A stretch of DNA of 64,000 nucleotides from Bernardetia sp. ABR2-2B (GCF_037126435.1 NZ_CP147020.1:3142001-3206000); one strand, 5' to 3'; counted from the first letter of the stretch, positions 54,186-63,141 are shown. Program-made: numbers and translations. The notes: generated by a model not told the origin, from the sequence alone.

Positions 54186-55571
54186 ATGAAAAAACATATT
54201 TTAACCTTCTTAATCTTATTACTTGCTACTTATTCTTACAGCCAAAATCTTATAATAGATAGCCTTTCAACAGAACTAAAAAAGGCAAATACAGAGGAAG
54301 TAAAAGTTGATTTACTAAATAAAATTGGATGGGAATACTTTTTTGTCGATACAGAGAAGTATGGACAGTATGCTCATAAAGCCTATCAAAAATCAATAGA
54401 GATAAGTTATACTGAAGGAAGAATAATTTCACTTTCACACTTGAGTTGGTTTTATCAACAACGAAAACAGATTGATAAAGCTTTTGATTATGGTATTCAA
54501 TCCGTAAAATTATTAGATTCTGCCAATATAACTAACTTACAAACTCGTGCTTGGGTCTATCTTGTTATAGGAGCAATATACGATATACAAGGTCAGTATG
54601 ATGTTGCTTTTCCTTACTATGAAAAGTCTTTAAAATTATATAAAGAAGATAACGATTTGTTAAGAGCCTCGTGGGTCTTAGGAAATCTAGGAGCAGCTTA
54701 TAGTGATAAAGAAGATTATGAAACTTCTATGTACTACAATCATCAATCACTATATACATATGAAAAACTAAAGGATTACAGTAGTATGGCGTTATCTTAC
54801 AATAACATGGGAAGCATTCATATCATTTTAGAAAACTATGATTCTGCTGAATGGTATTTACAAAAGGGTAGGAAAGTTACGACTCTTGTAGAGGAAGATA
54901 ACATAGAAAATAGTATTATTTTAAGTCAAATTGAGTTACACTTATTGCGAAACGAAAATAATCAAGCAAAGGGTTTACTTGACCAAATAGCTTATTCCTT
55001 AGAAAGAAATTATGATATAAGTATTGCATTGGTATATAGCAAACTAGCAACTCAATATTACGAAGCGACTCAAGAGTATCAAAAAGCCTTATTTTACGAA
55101 CGCCAACAGCAAATATATACAGATTCTATAAATGATTTGGAAAGCCAGACAAATGCTGCTCGTTTACAAGGAAATTTTGAAATCGAGCGAAAAATAGCAC
55201 AAGAACAAGAGGAAGAAGAAAAACAAAAACAGCTTCTAAAAGAGAAAATAGAAAGACAAAATATGCTTATCTATACAGGGATAACAATTATTCTTGTTGT
55301 GATTTTAGGTTTTTTATATCTTCTCAAAACTTTTAATGCTTCTGAAAGAGTACTCAAGGCTGGTTTGTTTTTTGTTCTTTTGCTTCTTTTTGAGTTTGTC
55401 CTCCTTTTATTAGAACCTAAAATAGAAACATTATCAGCAGGTAATATACTAATAAAACTTATAGCAAACTTAATTATTGCTCTTCCAATTGTGCCTTTAC
55501 ATAGTTGGCTAGAAAAGAAAATGATGTTCATTTTTATTGGAAAAAATAAACTAGAGGATAAAACAAAGTAA
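54186..55571 (+). CDS. Exported TPR protein with C-terminal membrane bundle
   Basis: I start at 54186 (MKKHILTFLILLLATYSYSQ), giving a Sec signal at the very N-terminus; the ATG at 54165 is 7 codons earlier. The 461 residues include about six TPRs (AYQKSIEISYTEGRIISLS, AWVYLVIGAIYDIQGQYDVA, WVLGNLGAAYSDKEDYETSM), a coiled coil (EIERKIAQEQEEEEKQKQLL), then three membrane helices (about 360-440). This is the front half of a common Bacteroidota TPR histidine kinase or LuxR-type regulator, but the kinase or DNA-binding part is missing; the C-terminus ends normally in KLEDKTK. Function unknown. Confidence 0.78.
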   Translation: MKKHILTFLILLLATYSYSQNLIIDSLSTELKKANTEEVKVDLLNKIGWEYFFVDTEKYGQYAHKAYQKSIEISYTEGRIISLSHLSWFYQQRKQIDKAFDYGIQSVKLLDSANITNLQTRAWVYLVIGAIYDIQGQYDVAFPYYEKSLKLYKEDNDLLRASWVLGNLGAAYSDKEDYETSMYYNHQSLYTYEKLKDYSSMALSYNNMGSIHIILENYDSAEWYLQKGRKVTTLVEEDNIENSIILSQIELHLLRNENNQAKGLLDQIAYSLERNYDISIALVYSKLATQYYEATQEYQKALFYERQQQIYTDSINDLESQTNAARLQGNFEIERKIAQEQEEEEKQKQLLKEKIERQNMLIYTGITIILVVILGFLYLLKTFNASERVLKAGLFFVLLLLFEFVLLLLEPKIETLSAGNILIKLIANLIIALPIVPLHSWLEKKMMFIFIGKNKLEDKTK

Positions 55572-55747
55572 CCTTGGCTCTGTAAATAATTTAGCGATAT
55601 GGTTTTCCAAAAGCACAATGATGCCAAAATTAATTATCGTACTACTCCTCTAAATTATTTTATCAAAATTGTAATAAAAAAATACTTTTGACTACTTATT
55701 TAGTACAAAATCAATCAAACAATTTTTACTAAAACATATTCAAATTT

Positions 55748-57694
55748 ATGAGTGAGCCAACTGACCCATTATATCCAAATAATTCGGAAAATACGGATAA
55801 CAAAACAGACGCTAGAGCGCAAGAACGAATTAACCAACAAAGAAATGCACAAAATAGAAGAGTAGAGGCAGCAAAACAAAATCGCCCTTCTATTGGTCAG
55901 CAAATACTAGGATTTATAAAAGTTGCCTTTGCTTGTGCTTTTGGCATCGGAATCTTTTTCTTAGTAATGGGATTTATGTTTTTGATTGTTGGACTAACTA
56001 GCAGTAATGAAATTAAAATCAATGAAAATAGCGTTTTAAAAATTTCGTTGAGCCAAGCAATTGCAGAATATAGCAAAGATGACCCTTTTGCTGATTTGAT
56101 GGCAGAATTACAAGGAAGTTCCACACCACTAAGTCTAGTAAATATAAAAGCAGCTCTCAAAAAAGCCAAAACAGATGATAATATCAAAGGAGTTTATTTA
56201 GAAATAACAGACGTTCCTGTTGGTTTTGCTATGTTGGAAGAGATTCATGCAGCTCTTGAAGATTTCAAAACATCAAATAAATTTATTTATGCTTACAGTA
56301 AATACTATGGCGAAAAAGGATATTATTTAGCTTCAACAGCTGATGAGGTTTATCTTTATCCCCAAGGAGCTTTAGAAATGAATGGATTTTTCTCTCAAAT
56401 TCCATTCTTCAAAAAAATGCTTGAAAAATTGGATATCGAACCAAGAATCTATAAAGTAGGAACATTTAAGTCTGCTGTTGAACCATTTATTTTGGAAGAA
56501 ATGAGTGAGGCAAATCGTGAACAAACAAGTGTTTATCTAAATTCTTTGTATGATACATATTTGAGTAATGTAGCTGCTACAAATACAAAAAGTGGACGTA
56601 CAATGTCAGCAGAAGATTTAAGAGAAATTAGTGACAAAATGCTTATCAGAGAAGCTGGAGATGCTGTTACTTACAAGCTAGTAAATGATACACTTTATTA
56701 TGACCAAGTAGAAAGTAAACTCAAAGTAGCTTTAGGAATAGAAGAAAGTGAAGACGAGAATACTAAAAAGACAATTTCTTTTGTCTCACTTCCTAAATAT
56801 ATCAAAACGATAAGTAAAGAAAGTAAAGGCGATTCGGACAAGCGTATTGCTGTTATTGTAGGTGAAGGAAATATTGTTGATGGAGAAGGAGCGCAAGGAC
56901 AAATTGGAGGAGATGCTTTAGCTGCTGCAATTAGAAAGGCTCGTAAAGATAAAAAAGTAAAAGCTGTTGTTTTACGTATTAATTCTGGAGGAGGAAGTGC
57001 ATTAGCTTCTGATATTATGTGGCGTGAAGTAATGCTTACTAAAAAAGAAAAACCTATTATTGCTTCTATGTCTGATGTAGCTGCATCAGGTGGATATTAT
57101 ATGGCAATGGCGTGTGATACAATCGTGGCGCATCCAAATACAATTACAGGTTCGATAGGAATTTTTGGAATGCTTTTCGGAATAGACCAGTTTGCAGAAA
57201 ACAAAATAGGAATTACCTTTGATGGCGTAAAGACAGCAGAGTTTGCAGATTTGGGACTTCCTACTCGTCAGCCTTCAGCAACAGAAGATTCTATTATTCA
57301 AATGTCTGTCAATCGTGGGTATATAGATTTTACTACAAAAGCTGCACAAGGACGAAAAATGCCAGTAGAAAAGCTAAGAGAATATGCAGAAGGACGTGTC
57401 TGGACAGGAATTGATGCAAAAGAGCGTGGACTAGTTGATGTTTTGGGAGATTTAGATGATGCCATAAAAATTGCTGCAACAAGTGCAGATTTGGGAGAAG
57501 ATTATCAAGTGCGTTATTATCCAGAACCAGAATCTTTTATTGACCAGTTTATAAATCAAGGAAGTCAAGCTAAACAAAGAGCTATAAAAGAAGAAATGGG
57601 AGAATTCTACAAATTCTATCAGTATTATAACGAATTAAAATTGATGCAAGGAACACAAGCTCGTTTGATTTTAGATGCCCAAAATATTGAGTAA
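55748..57694 (+). CDS. sppA: Signal peptide peptidase SppA, 67-kDa type
   Basis: SppA degrades leftover signal peptides in the membrane. The 648-residue length marks the double-domain form. A polar N-terminus with a K/R/N/Q-rich stretch precedes a single membrane helix (about 57-82). The catalytic lysine is Lys241 in KVGTFKSAVEPF in the first half, and the nucleophile Ser447 is in DVAASGGYYMAMA in the second; both are present. Family motifs also include RINSGGGSALASDIMWRE and the TGSIGIFGM block. A TACTTTTG -7-like box lies at 55683, 58 bp after which the start codon follows. Confidence 0.95.
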   Translation: MSEPTDPLYPNNSENTDNKTDARAQERINQQRNAQNRRVEAAKQNRPSIGQQILGFIKVAFACAFGIGIFFLVMGFMFLIVGLTSSNEIKINENSVLKISLSQAIAEYSKDDPFADLMAELQGSSTPLSLVNIKAALKKAKTDDNIKGVYLEITDVPVGFAMLEEIHAALEDFKTSNKFIYAYSKYYGEKGYYLASTADEVYLYPQGALEMNGFFSQIPFFKKMLEKLDIEPRIYKVGTFKSAVEPFILEEMSEANREQTSVYLNSLYDTYLSNVAATNTKSGRTMSAEDLREISDKMLIREAGDAVTYKLVNDTLYYDQVESKLKVALGIEESEDENTKKTISFVSLPKYIKTISKESKGDSDKRIAVIVGEGNIVDGEGAQGQIGGDALAAAIRKARKDKKVKAVVLRINSGGGSALASDIMWREVMLTKKEKPIIASMSDVAASGGYYMAMACDTIVAHPNTITGSIGIFGMLFGIDQFAENKIGITFDGVKTAEFADLGLPTRQPSATEDSIIQMSVNRGYIDFTTKAAQGRKMPVEKLREYAEGRVWTGIDAKERGLVDVLGDLDDAIKIAATSADLGEDYQVRYYPEPESFIDQFINQGSQAKQRAIKEEMGEFYKFYQYYNELKLMQGTQARLILDAQNIE

Positions 57695-57710
57695 ATCAAG
57701 TTTTATACAA

Positions 57711-57768
57711 CAGACTTCCTAGTCTGTTCGAAAATGGAAATACGACTTTATTCAAGCTAGGAAGTCTG
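57711..57768. repeat. Inverted repeat CAGACTTCCTAG
   Basis: CAGACTTCCTAG (57711-57722) and CTAGGAAGTCTG (57757-57768) are perfect inverted repeats; the left arm also self-pairs (CAGACT/AGTCTG). It resembles the inner hairpins of the family E elements and lies just after sppA. Confidence 0.6.
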
Positions 57769-57803
57769 AAATACATCTATTCTACAACTTGTTGTTGTGT
57801 CAC

Positions 57804-57843
57804 AAAAAATCCAATTCAAATACATGTTTGAATTGGATTTTTT
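57804..57843. terminator. Bidirectional terminator after sppA
   Basis: AAAAAATCCAATTCAAA and TTTGAATTGGATTTTTT (57804-57843) are perfect complements with a six-base loop. sppA and the following minus-strand gene converge here. Confidence 0.9.
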
Positions 57844-57851
57844 GTTTGTCG

Positions 57852-58637
57852 TTATTTGATATTCAAAACCTTCAAGCTATAAGGTAATTGTTCTAAGAAC
57901 TCACTCCAATAGGGTATTTCATCTTGATGTAAAAGAGCATAGTAACTTGATTTTTGATTGTCTTTTGAAATGATTTCTAGAGAAAGAGAATAGTTAAGAA
58001 TATCGCCTACATTATTTGCACGAATATACCTAAAAGAATAGTTCAATTGTTCTATTTGTTCGAAGGTAATAGTTCTCTCCAATGCTTTCTTTTTTATAGT
58101 AATTGCTTGTTTTTTTGCATTTAAAGCTAAATGAGATGCTTTTCTGGAACTTACTTTTCTTTTAAATAGTGAATTAGATTTTTTTGTGTGCATAATTGCT
58201 GCAATAATTCCCCCAATACAAAAAGCACTCAATAGACCAACGATAGGAGTGGTATGATAGCCCACAAAAACAGCTATAAAAAATAAGATAATAGCACTTA
58301 GCATAAAAGCAGAAACCAATAAAAGATTTTCAAACATAGTCTTGATAGTGTCATCTCTTTCGTGATTTCCTCTTTTAAACAAAAAAGGTAAATATTCTAA
58401 TGGTTTGGCTTCTAAAAATAAACTCTTAGGTTTTGGAATATCAGTAAGCGTTTCAGCTTGATTACAATGTATCTCTCCTAGATATTCCCAGCTTTCAATA
58501 AAAAAAGCTGATTTACAGGCAGAGCAAATAACAATTGTATGTCCTTCTTCAATTTGTTCGCCTGTGATTGGGTCTATTCTTCCTTGTTCTAAAAACTCTG
58601 AATGTAATTCTTTTTCTAAAAGATGTGGGTAGTTCAT
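57852..58637 (-). CDS. RING/U-box-like N-terminus with membrane helices (paralogue 1)
   Basis: This 261-residue protein and the next gene form a tandem pair. The N-terminal 75 residues contain IDPITGEQIEEGHTIVICSA, CKSAFFIESWEYLGEIHCNQ. The spacing C-x2-C, then W and H-C, is that of prokaryotic RING-finger proteins (VVxCxxCxxxYHxxCW), but the first cysteine pair of a RING is replaced by DPITGE, as in U-boxes. Two membrane helices follow (about 105-155), then a PH-like beta domain (about 170-255: LALNAKKQAITIKKKA, FEQIEQLNYSFRYI, IPYWSEFLEQLPYSLKVLNI). Function unknown. The N-terminus is nearly identical to that of the neighbour, the rest diverged. Confidence 0.72.
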   Translation of the reverse strand: MNYPHLLEKELHSEFLEQGRIDPITGEQIEEGHTIVICSACKSAFFIESWEYLGEIHCNQAETLTDIPKPKSLFLEAKPLEYLPFLFKRGNHERDDTIKTMFENLLLVSAFMLSAIILFFIAVFVGYHTTPIVGLLSAFCIGGIIAAIMHTKKSNSLFKRKVSSRKASHLALNAKKQAITIKKKALERTITFEQIEQLNYSFRYIRANNVGDILNYSLSLEIISKDNQKSSYYALLHQDEIPYWSEFLEQLPYSLKVLNIK

Positions 58638-58665
58638 TTTTTTGATTTAGTGATTAAATTGTTCT

Positions 58666-59439
58666 TTATTTTGTAATCTGTAATACTTTCAAATTGTAAG
58701 GTAGCTCTTCCAAAAAGTTACTCCATTTTATTATCTCATCGTTATTGATACTTGTATGGTATTTTATTGTGTTTTCTCTCATAGAAATAGAAGTAATTTC
58801 TAGAGTAAGAATATAATTAGGTTGCATATATACCAAAGAGTATTCTATTTGCCTAACTTTTTTGAAAGGTAAAGATTGCTGTTTTTTGTTTCTCTTTATT
58901 TTTAGAGACTGGTTTTTTGAGTCTATTGCTATATAAGTATCTTTTTTAGGATTAGAGGAGATTCCATGCTTTGCTTCTTCTTGTTTTTCATCCATTTTGA
59001 TTGCAATCAAAATTACTAATCCGAAACAAACAAGCCCAGCTAATATTACAGAGATAAAATATCCAATCAATACCGTAAAAATTCCTAATCCTAATAATGA
59101 GGAGGAAGTATATACTAATAATTTCAACATCTCTAAAGTTCCTGCTGAACCATCTTTGGCAAAATAAACTCCTTTTCTAAACAAAAAAGGTAAATATTCT
59201 AATGGCTTGGATTCTAAAAAGAGGTTTTTAGGCTTAGGAATATCAGTAAGTGTGTCGGTTTGGTTGCAATGCTCTTCTCCCAAATATTCCCAGCTTTCAA
59301 TAAAAAAAGCAGACTTGCAGGCTGCACAAATAACAATTGTATGTCCTTCTTCTATTAACTCTCCTGTGATGGGGTCTATTCTTCCTTGTTCTAAAAACTC
59401 TGAATGTAATTCTTTTTCTAAACGATGTGTATTTGTCAT
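58666..59439 (-). CDS. RING/U-box-like N-terminus with membrane helices (paralogue 2)
   Basis: At 257 residues it is the upstream member of the tandem pair; its stop is 28 bp from the start of paralogue 1, so they form one operon. The N-terminal segment IDPITGELIEEGHTIVICAA and CKSAFFIESWEYLGEEHCNQ differs from the neighbour at only a few sites, and the adjacent coding DNA (59180-59427 versus 58384-58625) is likewise close. The two membrane helices (about 105-155) and the C-terminal PH-like domain (VRQIEYSLVYMQPNYILTLE, IIKWSNFLEELPYNLKVLQI) keep the layout but little sequence. A recent gene-conversion event or strong selection on the N-terminus could explain this. Confidence 0.72.
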   Translation of the reverse strand: MTNTHRLEKELHSEFLEQGRIDPITGELIEEGHTIVICAACKSAFFIESWEYLGEEHCNQTDTLTDIPKPKNLFLESKPLEYLPFLFRKGVYFAKDGSAGTLEMLKLLVYTSSSLLGLGIFTVLIGYFISVILAGLVCFGLVILIAIKMDEKQEEAKHGISSNPKKDTYIAIDSKNQSLKIKRNKKQQSLPFKKVRQIEYSLVYMQPNYILTLEITSISMRENTIKYHTSINNDEIIKWSNFLEELPYNLKVLQITK

Positions 59440-59625
59440 ATAGAGGGTATATACGAGAAAATTAAAGTTGAAGTTTAGATTTTTTATGAAATTATTTTCT
59501 ATTAGTAAATCTCAATTGCCTATCAAAGAAAAATCAACTACATCTTTTTACGGCTATTAATTTCAATAATTATATATTACTTTTGACAAAACTATAAGTT
59601 ATCTAGCTTCAAAATTTATCATAAA

Positions 59626-60465
59626 ATGACACGTTGGGAAAAAATACGAATTATAATTTCAAGAGGTTGGTCGCTATCAGGCAAATACCGTTTGGCTCGT
59701 TATATGTCAAAGCAAAACAAGAAAAATGCCCTTTCTTTTGAAGGAATTTCGTGGATGCAAAATGAAAATATCCTACTTCATATTGATACAAAAAGCTATG
59801 TAGAATGGTCTGTTTTTTCGATGGCAGAATACGAAACTGAACTTGCTCGTCTTATCCAAAGCCAAGTAAAAGAAGGAAATATATGTTTGGATATTGGTGC
59901 AAATATCGGAATTCAGAGTTTGAGAATGGCGCAAAAAACGACACAGAGAGGAAAAGTAATTGCCTTCGAACCTGTAACTCATTTGAGAGAACGTTTAGAA
60001 AAAAACATAACTTTAAATAGAGCTACTCAAATAGAAGTTTTGCCTTATGCACTTTCTGATTTTTCAGGAACTTCTACAATGAACATTAATAAAGAAGACG
60101 AAAATCAAGGTACGGCATCACTTTCTGAAAATGGAAATACTGAAATACAGGTCAGAAAAGGAGATGATTTGTTAGAAGAAAGGAAGATTGAAAGACTTGA
60201 TTTTATAAAAATAGATGTAGAAGGGTTTGAATATCAAGTTTTGATAGGTTTGAAGGAAAGCATAAAGCGTTTTCGTCCTTCTATCGTCTTTGAATATGAT
60301 GGACATTATGCTAAAGAAAGAGGAGGAAAAAGTTATCTTGATTTTTATCAATTCTTTGAGGAATTAAATTATACTCTCTTTGGAGTAAATGAAATTGGAG
60401 GCGAAAAACTTAATAAAGACAGCCAAAATATAGAAGCGAACGTGTTAGCCATTCCGAATAAATAA
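59626..60465 (+). CDS. FkbM-family methyltransferase
   Basis: The 279-residue protein has the SAM-binding Rossmann motifs of the FkbM family: VCLDIGAN-type ICLDIGANIGIQSLRMA, VIAFEPVTHLRERLEKN, and the family motif LDFIKIDVEGFEYQVLIG. Members add methyl groups to sugars, polyketides or other small molecules; the substrate cannot be told. A TACTTTTG -7-like box is at 59578, without a clear TTG at the right distance. It converges with the XRE gene, the stop codons being two bases apart, with no terminator. Confidence 0.9.
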   Translation: MTRWEKIRIIISRGWSLSGKYRLARYMSKQNKKNALSFEGISWMQNENILLHIDTKSYVEWSVFSMAEYETELARLIQSQVKEGNICLDIGANIGIQSLRMAQKTTQRGKVIAFEPVTHLRERLEKNITLNRATQIEVLPYALSDFSGTSTMNINKEDENQGTASLSENGNTEIQVRKGDDLLEERKIERLDFIKIDVEGFEYQVLIGLKESIKRFRPSIVFEYDGHYAKERGGKSYLDFYQFFEELNYTLFGVNEIGGEKLNKDSQNIEANVLAIPNK

Positions 60466-60467
60466 AC

Positions 60468-61271
60468 TTACTCTTCTTCATTTTTTCTTTCTTCCAAAAT
60501 TTCTAAAGCACTTTGTAATTTTTGCATTGTTTGGCGAAGCTCATTTACTTGTGTCGGAACTTGTGGAAAATCCAAACTAATATAGGCAGCAAAACGCCAA
60601 ATTTCCTCAATATCTTCTACCAAAACAGAATATGACGAAAACTGTCCGTTTGTATCTTCCAAAAGAAGTGTGTCGTTTTGTGAAATCTGATTTTTTATTT
60701 TACGAAAAATAATACCAGTATTTTCAGAAACAATAATACAAGGTTCATTATCTTTTAGCTTGTTCCAATCAGCCACAAAAGCACCTACTACAATACTATT
60801 TGTTGGCGCAGCTAAAAGCGAATCCGAAATCTCAAAAGCTCTATATGTCTGATTGAGTGGCAAGGCAGGTAACTGGCACTTTGGCAAACCAGCTACAAAA
60901 TCAATATCTGAATATCCTTTTATATAATCTTCTTCTGAGTCCAAACGAACAAGCTCAATATATTCATTTTCGTTTCGGTCTTGTGTAATACTCAAAACAC
61001 GCAATCTTTCAGCTGCTGCGTATTTTTTCAACTCTGGTAATTCAGGTGTTTCTTTAATCTCCACTTCTAAAGATAAATCAGTATTAATAAACTGCTCTAA
61101 AGTAATACTAAAAAAATTAGCAATTTCTAATAAAGACTCCAATTTTGGTGTCGCTCTTTCCTCTTCGTATGAGCCAATCTTCTTCAAAGACACCCCTAGG
61201 TGGTTTGCTAGAGCTTCTTGTGTCAAATTATTTACACGACGAAGGTGTCGCAAGTTAGAAGAGAAGAACAT
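60468..61271 (-). CDS. XRE-family regulator with S24-like C-terminal domain
   Basis: The 267-residue protein begins with a Cro/C1 helix-turn-helix (about 6-60: LRHLRRVNNLTQEALANHLG, VSLKKIGSYEEERATPKLES). The C-terminal part (about 85-235) resembles the LexA/CI S24 domain used for dimerisation (YRAFEISDSLLAAPTNSIVVGAF, then EPCIIVSENTGIIFRKI), though I do not see a certain Ser/Lys pair. A final coiled coil (QTMQKLQSALEILEERKN) ends it. It is divergent from the promoter at 61330, which is flanked by two direct repeats TTAGCAAAAAG, possible operators. Confidence 0.82.
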   Translation of the reverse strand: MFFSSNLRHLRRVNNLTQEALANHLGVSLKKIGSYEEERATPKLESLLEIANFFSITLEQFINTDLSLEVEIKETPELPELKKYAAAERLRVLSITQDRNENEYIELVRLDSEEDYIKGYSDIDFVAGLPKCQLPALPLNQTYRAFEISDSLLAAPTNSIVVGAFVADWNKLKDNEPCIIVSENTGIIFRKIKNQISQNDTLLLEDTNGQFSSYSVLVEDIEEIWRFAAYISLDFPQVPTQVNELRQTMQKLQSALEILEERKNEEE

Positions 61272-61317
61272 AATCTATATGAGGAGTAAAAAAATAAATG
61301 AGTTTTTGATAAAATTT

Positions 61318-61380
61318 TTAGCAAAAAGTTTGGTGTTTATCGAATCAACTCTTATATTTGCTTATAATATTAGCAAAAAG
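61318..61380. promoter_or_regulatory. Two direct TTAGCAAAAAG repeats around a promoter
   Basis: TTAGCAAAAAG occurs at 61318-61328 and 61370-61380, with the TTG/TATATTTG promoter between them. Copies in the same direction flanking a promoter suggest operator sites, with the adjacent XRE regulator as the obvious candidate. This is inference from position. Confidence 0.45.
61330..61360 (+). promoter_or_regulatory. Consensus Bacteroidota promoter with long downstream leader
   Basis: TTG at 61330-61332 and TATATTTG at 61353-61360 with a spacer of 20 bases match the consensus exactly. The next plus-strand gene starts at 61737, so the transcript would have a leader of about 370 bases. The stretch 61381-61736 holds no clear gene. 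Confidence 0.65.
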
Positions 61381-61736
61381 AGTAAAAGAAACTCCAAGTT
61401 AGCATAGAGAAAAATCAAAAAAATAGCTTTTTCTCCTTCTTTCGCTAAAGATTCAGCAAGTTAGAAATTATTCTTGTCAATCTGTTATCTTTTTTGGAAT
61501 TATTTATCAAAAAGAAGAGTTTTATCTTAAAATTGCTAATAAAATTAGTTTTTGTTTGCTTTTTTTAATCACATTGCAAAAATTATCAAAAAAATATGGA
61601 TTACAATCATAATTTTTAATTCGTAATTCATAATTGTTTTTGAATATTCTATCAAACAAATAATTCTGTTTTTATTGACCTATTTCTACTTATTACCTCG
61701 GATAAATCTTAACGACTTATTCAACAAACAAATACC

Positions 61737-62807
61737 ATGATGAAGCAACTAATAATACTTGACGACGCATTTCAAACACTAAACGAAGGAAAGAAACTTC
61801 TTTCACAGCCTGTCTATTTTGAAATTCCATACTGGAAAAAAACAGTAGATTTCAAAATAGAAATTACAGACCGTTGGCTGATGGTAATCATTGCAATTTT
61901 AGTAATGATTATCGGACTTCAATGGTGGATTCCACAAAACAGCAACACGACACAAATTGATAATATGCTTGTTCAGATGCCAAATAAAAGTAGTGTAATT
62001 CCTACTTCTATGCCAGCAGCAGAGCCAATCAATGATGTTCTTTCGTATATAATGACGCATTTGGAAGACAGCAAAACCGAAACTCCACAAACGAATCAAG
62101 AGCAGAGAGATAAATTTTTGGTGCAGAAACAGCTTCTGATTACTAAATACATGATAGAAAACAAGGCTTCTCGTTTGGACAAACTACCTGATGATGCACT
62201 CTTGAATTTGAATAAGGAAATTACACAGCTTTTTATTGAACTTGTTCTGAACAATGTAAATGCACAAAAACACGTCTATAAATACTTTACAGACAATACA
62301 GATTTGAATAAAATAGAAACATCGCTTATGGAACAAACAAAATTTCACGTTCCTGCATCGATAAAACTAGCTCAATCTGCATTAGAAACGGCTTATGGAC
62401 AGCGAATTGTAGATAATAATTACTTCGGAATAAAGGATAAAAATCAAAAAAGCAGTCTAACAACCACAACAGAATATTATACAGCTTTGGAGAAACAAGC
62501 TAATAAAAGTATAATTGTGAGTTCTAAACGAGTAGTAAAAAACGGCAAAACGCTCTATAAATGTATCGTAAAAGATCACTTTGCAGAGTATAATTCGCCT
62601 TGGCATTCGTTTCGTTCGCATTCTGTTTTTCTTAGCACCAATAAACGTTATTCTCCTTTATTTACGAAAGGAAAAAATTATGAAGATTGGGCAGACAAAA
62701 TTGGTTCTACAAAATATGGAGGCGTAGGATATGCAACTTCTCCAATTTATGGTGAGATTTTGAAGAAAATTATCAAACGTTACCACTTAGATTTATTAGA
62801 TTTTTAA
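61737..62807 (+). CDS. Membrane-anchored glucosaminidase (GH73/FlgJ type)
   Basis: The 356-residue protein has an N-terminal cytosolic stretch, one membrane helix (about 50-66, WLMVIIAILVMIIGLQWWI), a spacer of about 120 residues and a C-terminal GH73 glucosaminidase domain (about 195-345). The catalytic glutamate lies in IKLAQSALETAYGQ; NNYFGIK and the SPWHSFRSHSVFLS region follow in the family order. It should cut the glycan strands of peptidoglycan outside the inner membrane. A tandem ATG (ATGATG) starts it. No flagellar genes are present, in line with gliding Bacteroidota. Confidence 0.88.
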   Translation: MMKQLIILDDAFQTLNEGKKLLSQPVYFEIPYWKKTVDFKIEITDRWLMVIIAILVMIIGLQWWIPQNSNTTQIDNMLVQMPNKSSVIPTSMPAAEPINDVLSYIMTHLEDSKTETPQTNQEQRDKFLVQKQLLITKYMIENKASRLDKLPDDALLNLNKEITQLFIELVLNNVNAQKHVYKYFTDNTDLNKIETSLMEQTKFHVPASIKLAQSALETAYGQRIVDNNYFGIKDKNQKSSLTTTTEYYTALEKQANKSIIVSSKRVVKNGKTLYKCIVKDHFAEYNSPWHSFRSHSVFLSTNKRYSPLFTKGKNYEDWADKIGSTKYGGVGYATSPIYGEILKKIIKRYHLDLLDF

Positions 62808-62825
62808 ACAAACAATAATAATCTT

Positions 62826-62869
62826 AAAAAGTCTAATCCAAACTTTGATGTTTGAATTAGCTTTTTTTT
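62826..62869 (+). terminator. Terminator after the glucosaminidase gene
   Basis: AAAGTCTAATCCAAAC and GTTTGAATTAGCTTT form a stem with two mismatches and an eight-T tail. Confidence 0.75.
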
Positions 62870-62888
62870 GCCTCATTCTCTTTTTCCA

Positions 62889-62952
62889 GCATTTTTCCTA
62901 ACATCAGGAAAATAGCCTAAAATGCCTTTAAAGAAGTTTTTTCTGTATAAAT
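62889..62952. repeat. Direct repeat, copy 1
   Basis: GCATTTTTCCTAAC, AGGAAAATAGCCTAAAA, then CTTTAAAG: this 60-odd bp unit recurs at 63176-63240 in the same direction with few changes. Each copy follows directly after a terminator T-run. The TTTTCCT/AGGAAAA arms form a small hairpin. Confidence 0.75.
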
Positions 62953-62978
62953 TAAGAAATATGATATACCCTTTTACT

Positions 62979-63027
62979 GGCGCAAGATTCTATCTTGTGC
63001 CTACCTATTCTGTCAGCATATGCTGAC
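62979..63027. other. Two short perfect hairpins in a gene-free stretch
   Basis: GGCGCAAGAT/ATCTTGTGCC (62979-63001) and the 16 bp palindrome GTCAGCATATGCTGAC (63012-63027) lie in the 432-base spacer between the glucosaminidase and the GyrI-like gene. The rest of the spacer holds two terminators and the direct repeat. Confidence 0.6.
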
Positions 63028-63141
63028 GAAAAAGAGCGTCCAAGCAATACACTTGAACGAGATATTTTTAAGGAAAAATAGCTTTTATTTTGGTATAATC
63101 ATCACTTTTGAGAGATAAGTAACAGTTAAAAAACAAATTAG

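Noticed and set aside
54165-55571. Frameshifted histidine kinase
   Set aside because: I looked for HATPase motifs in the frames downstream to 55747 and saw none; the gene ends cleanly.
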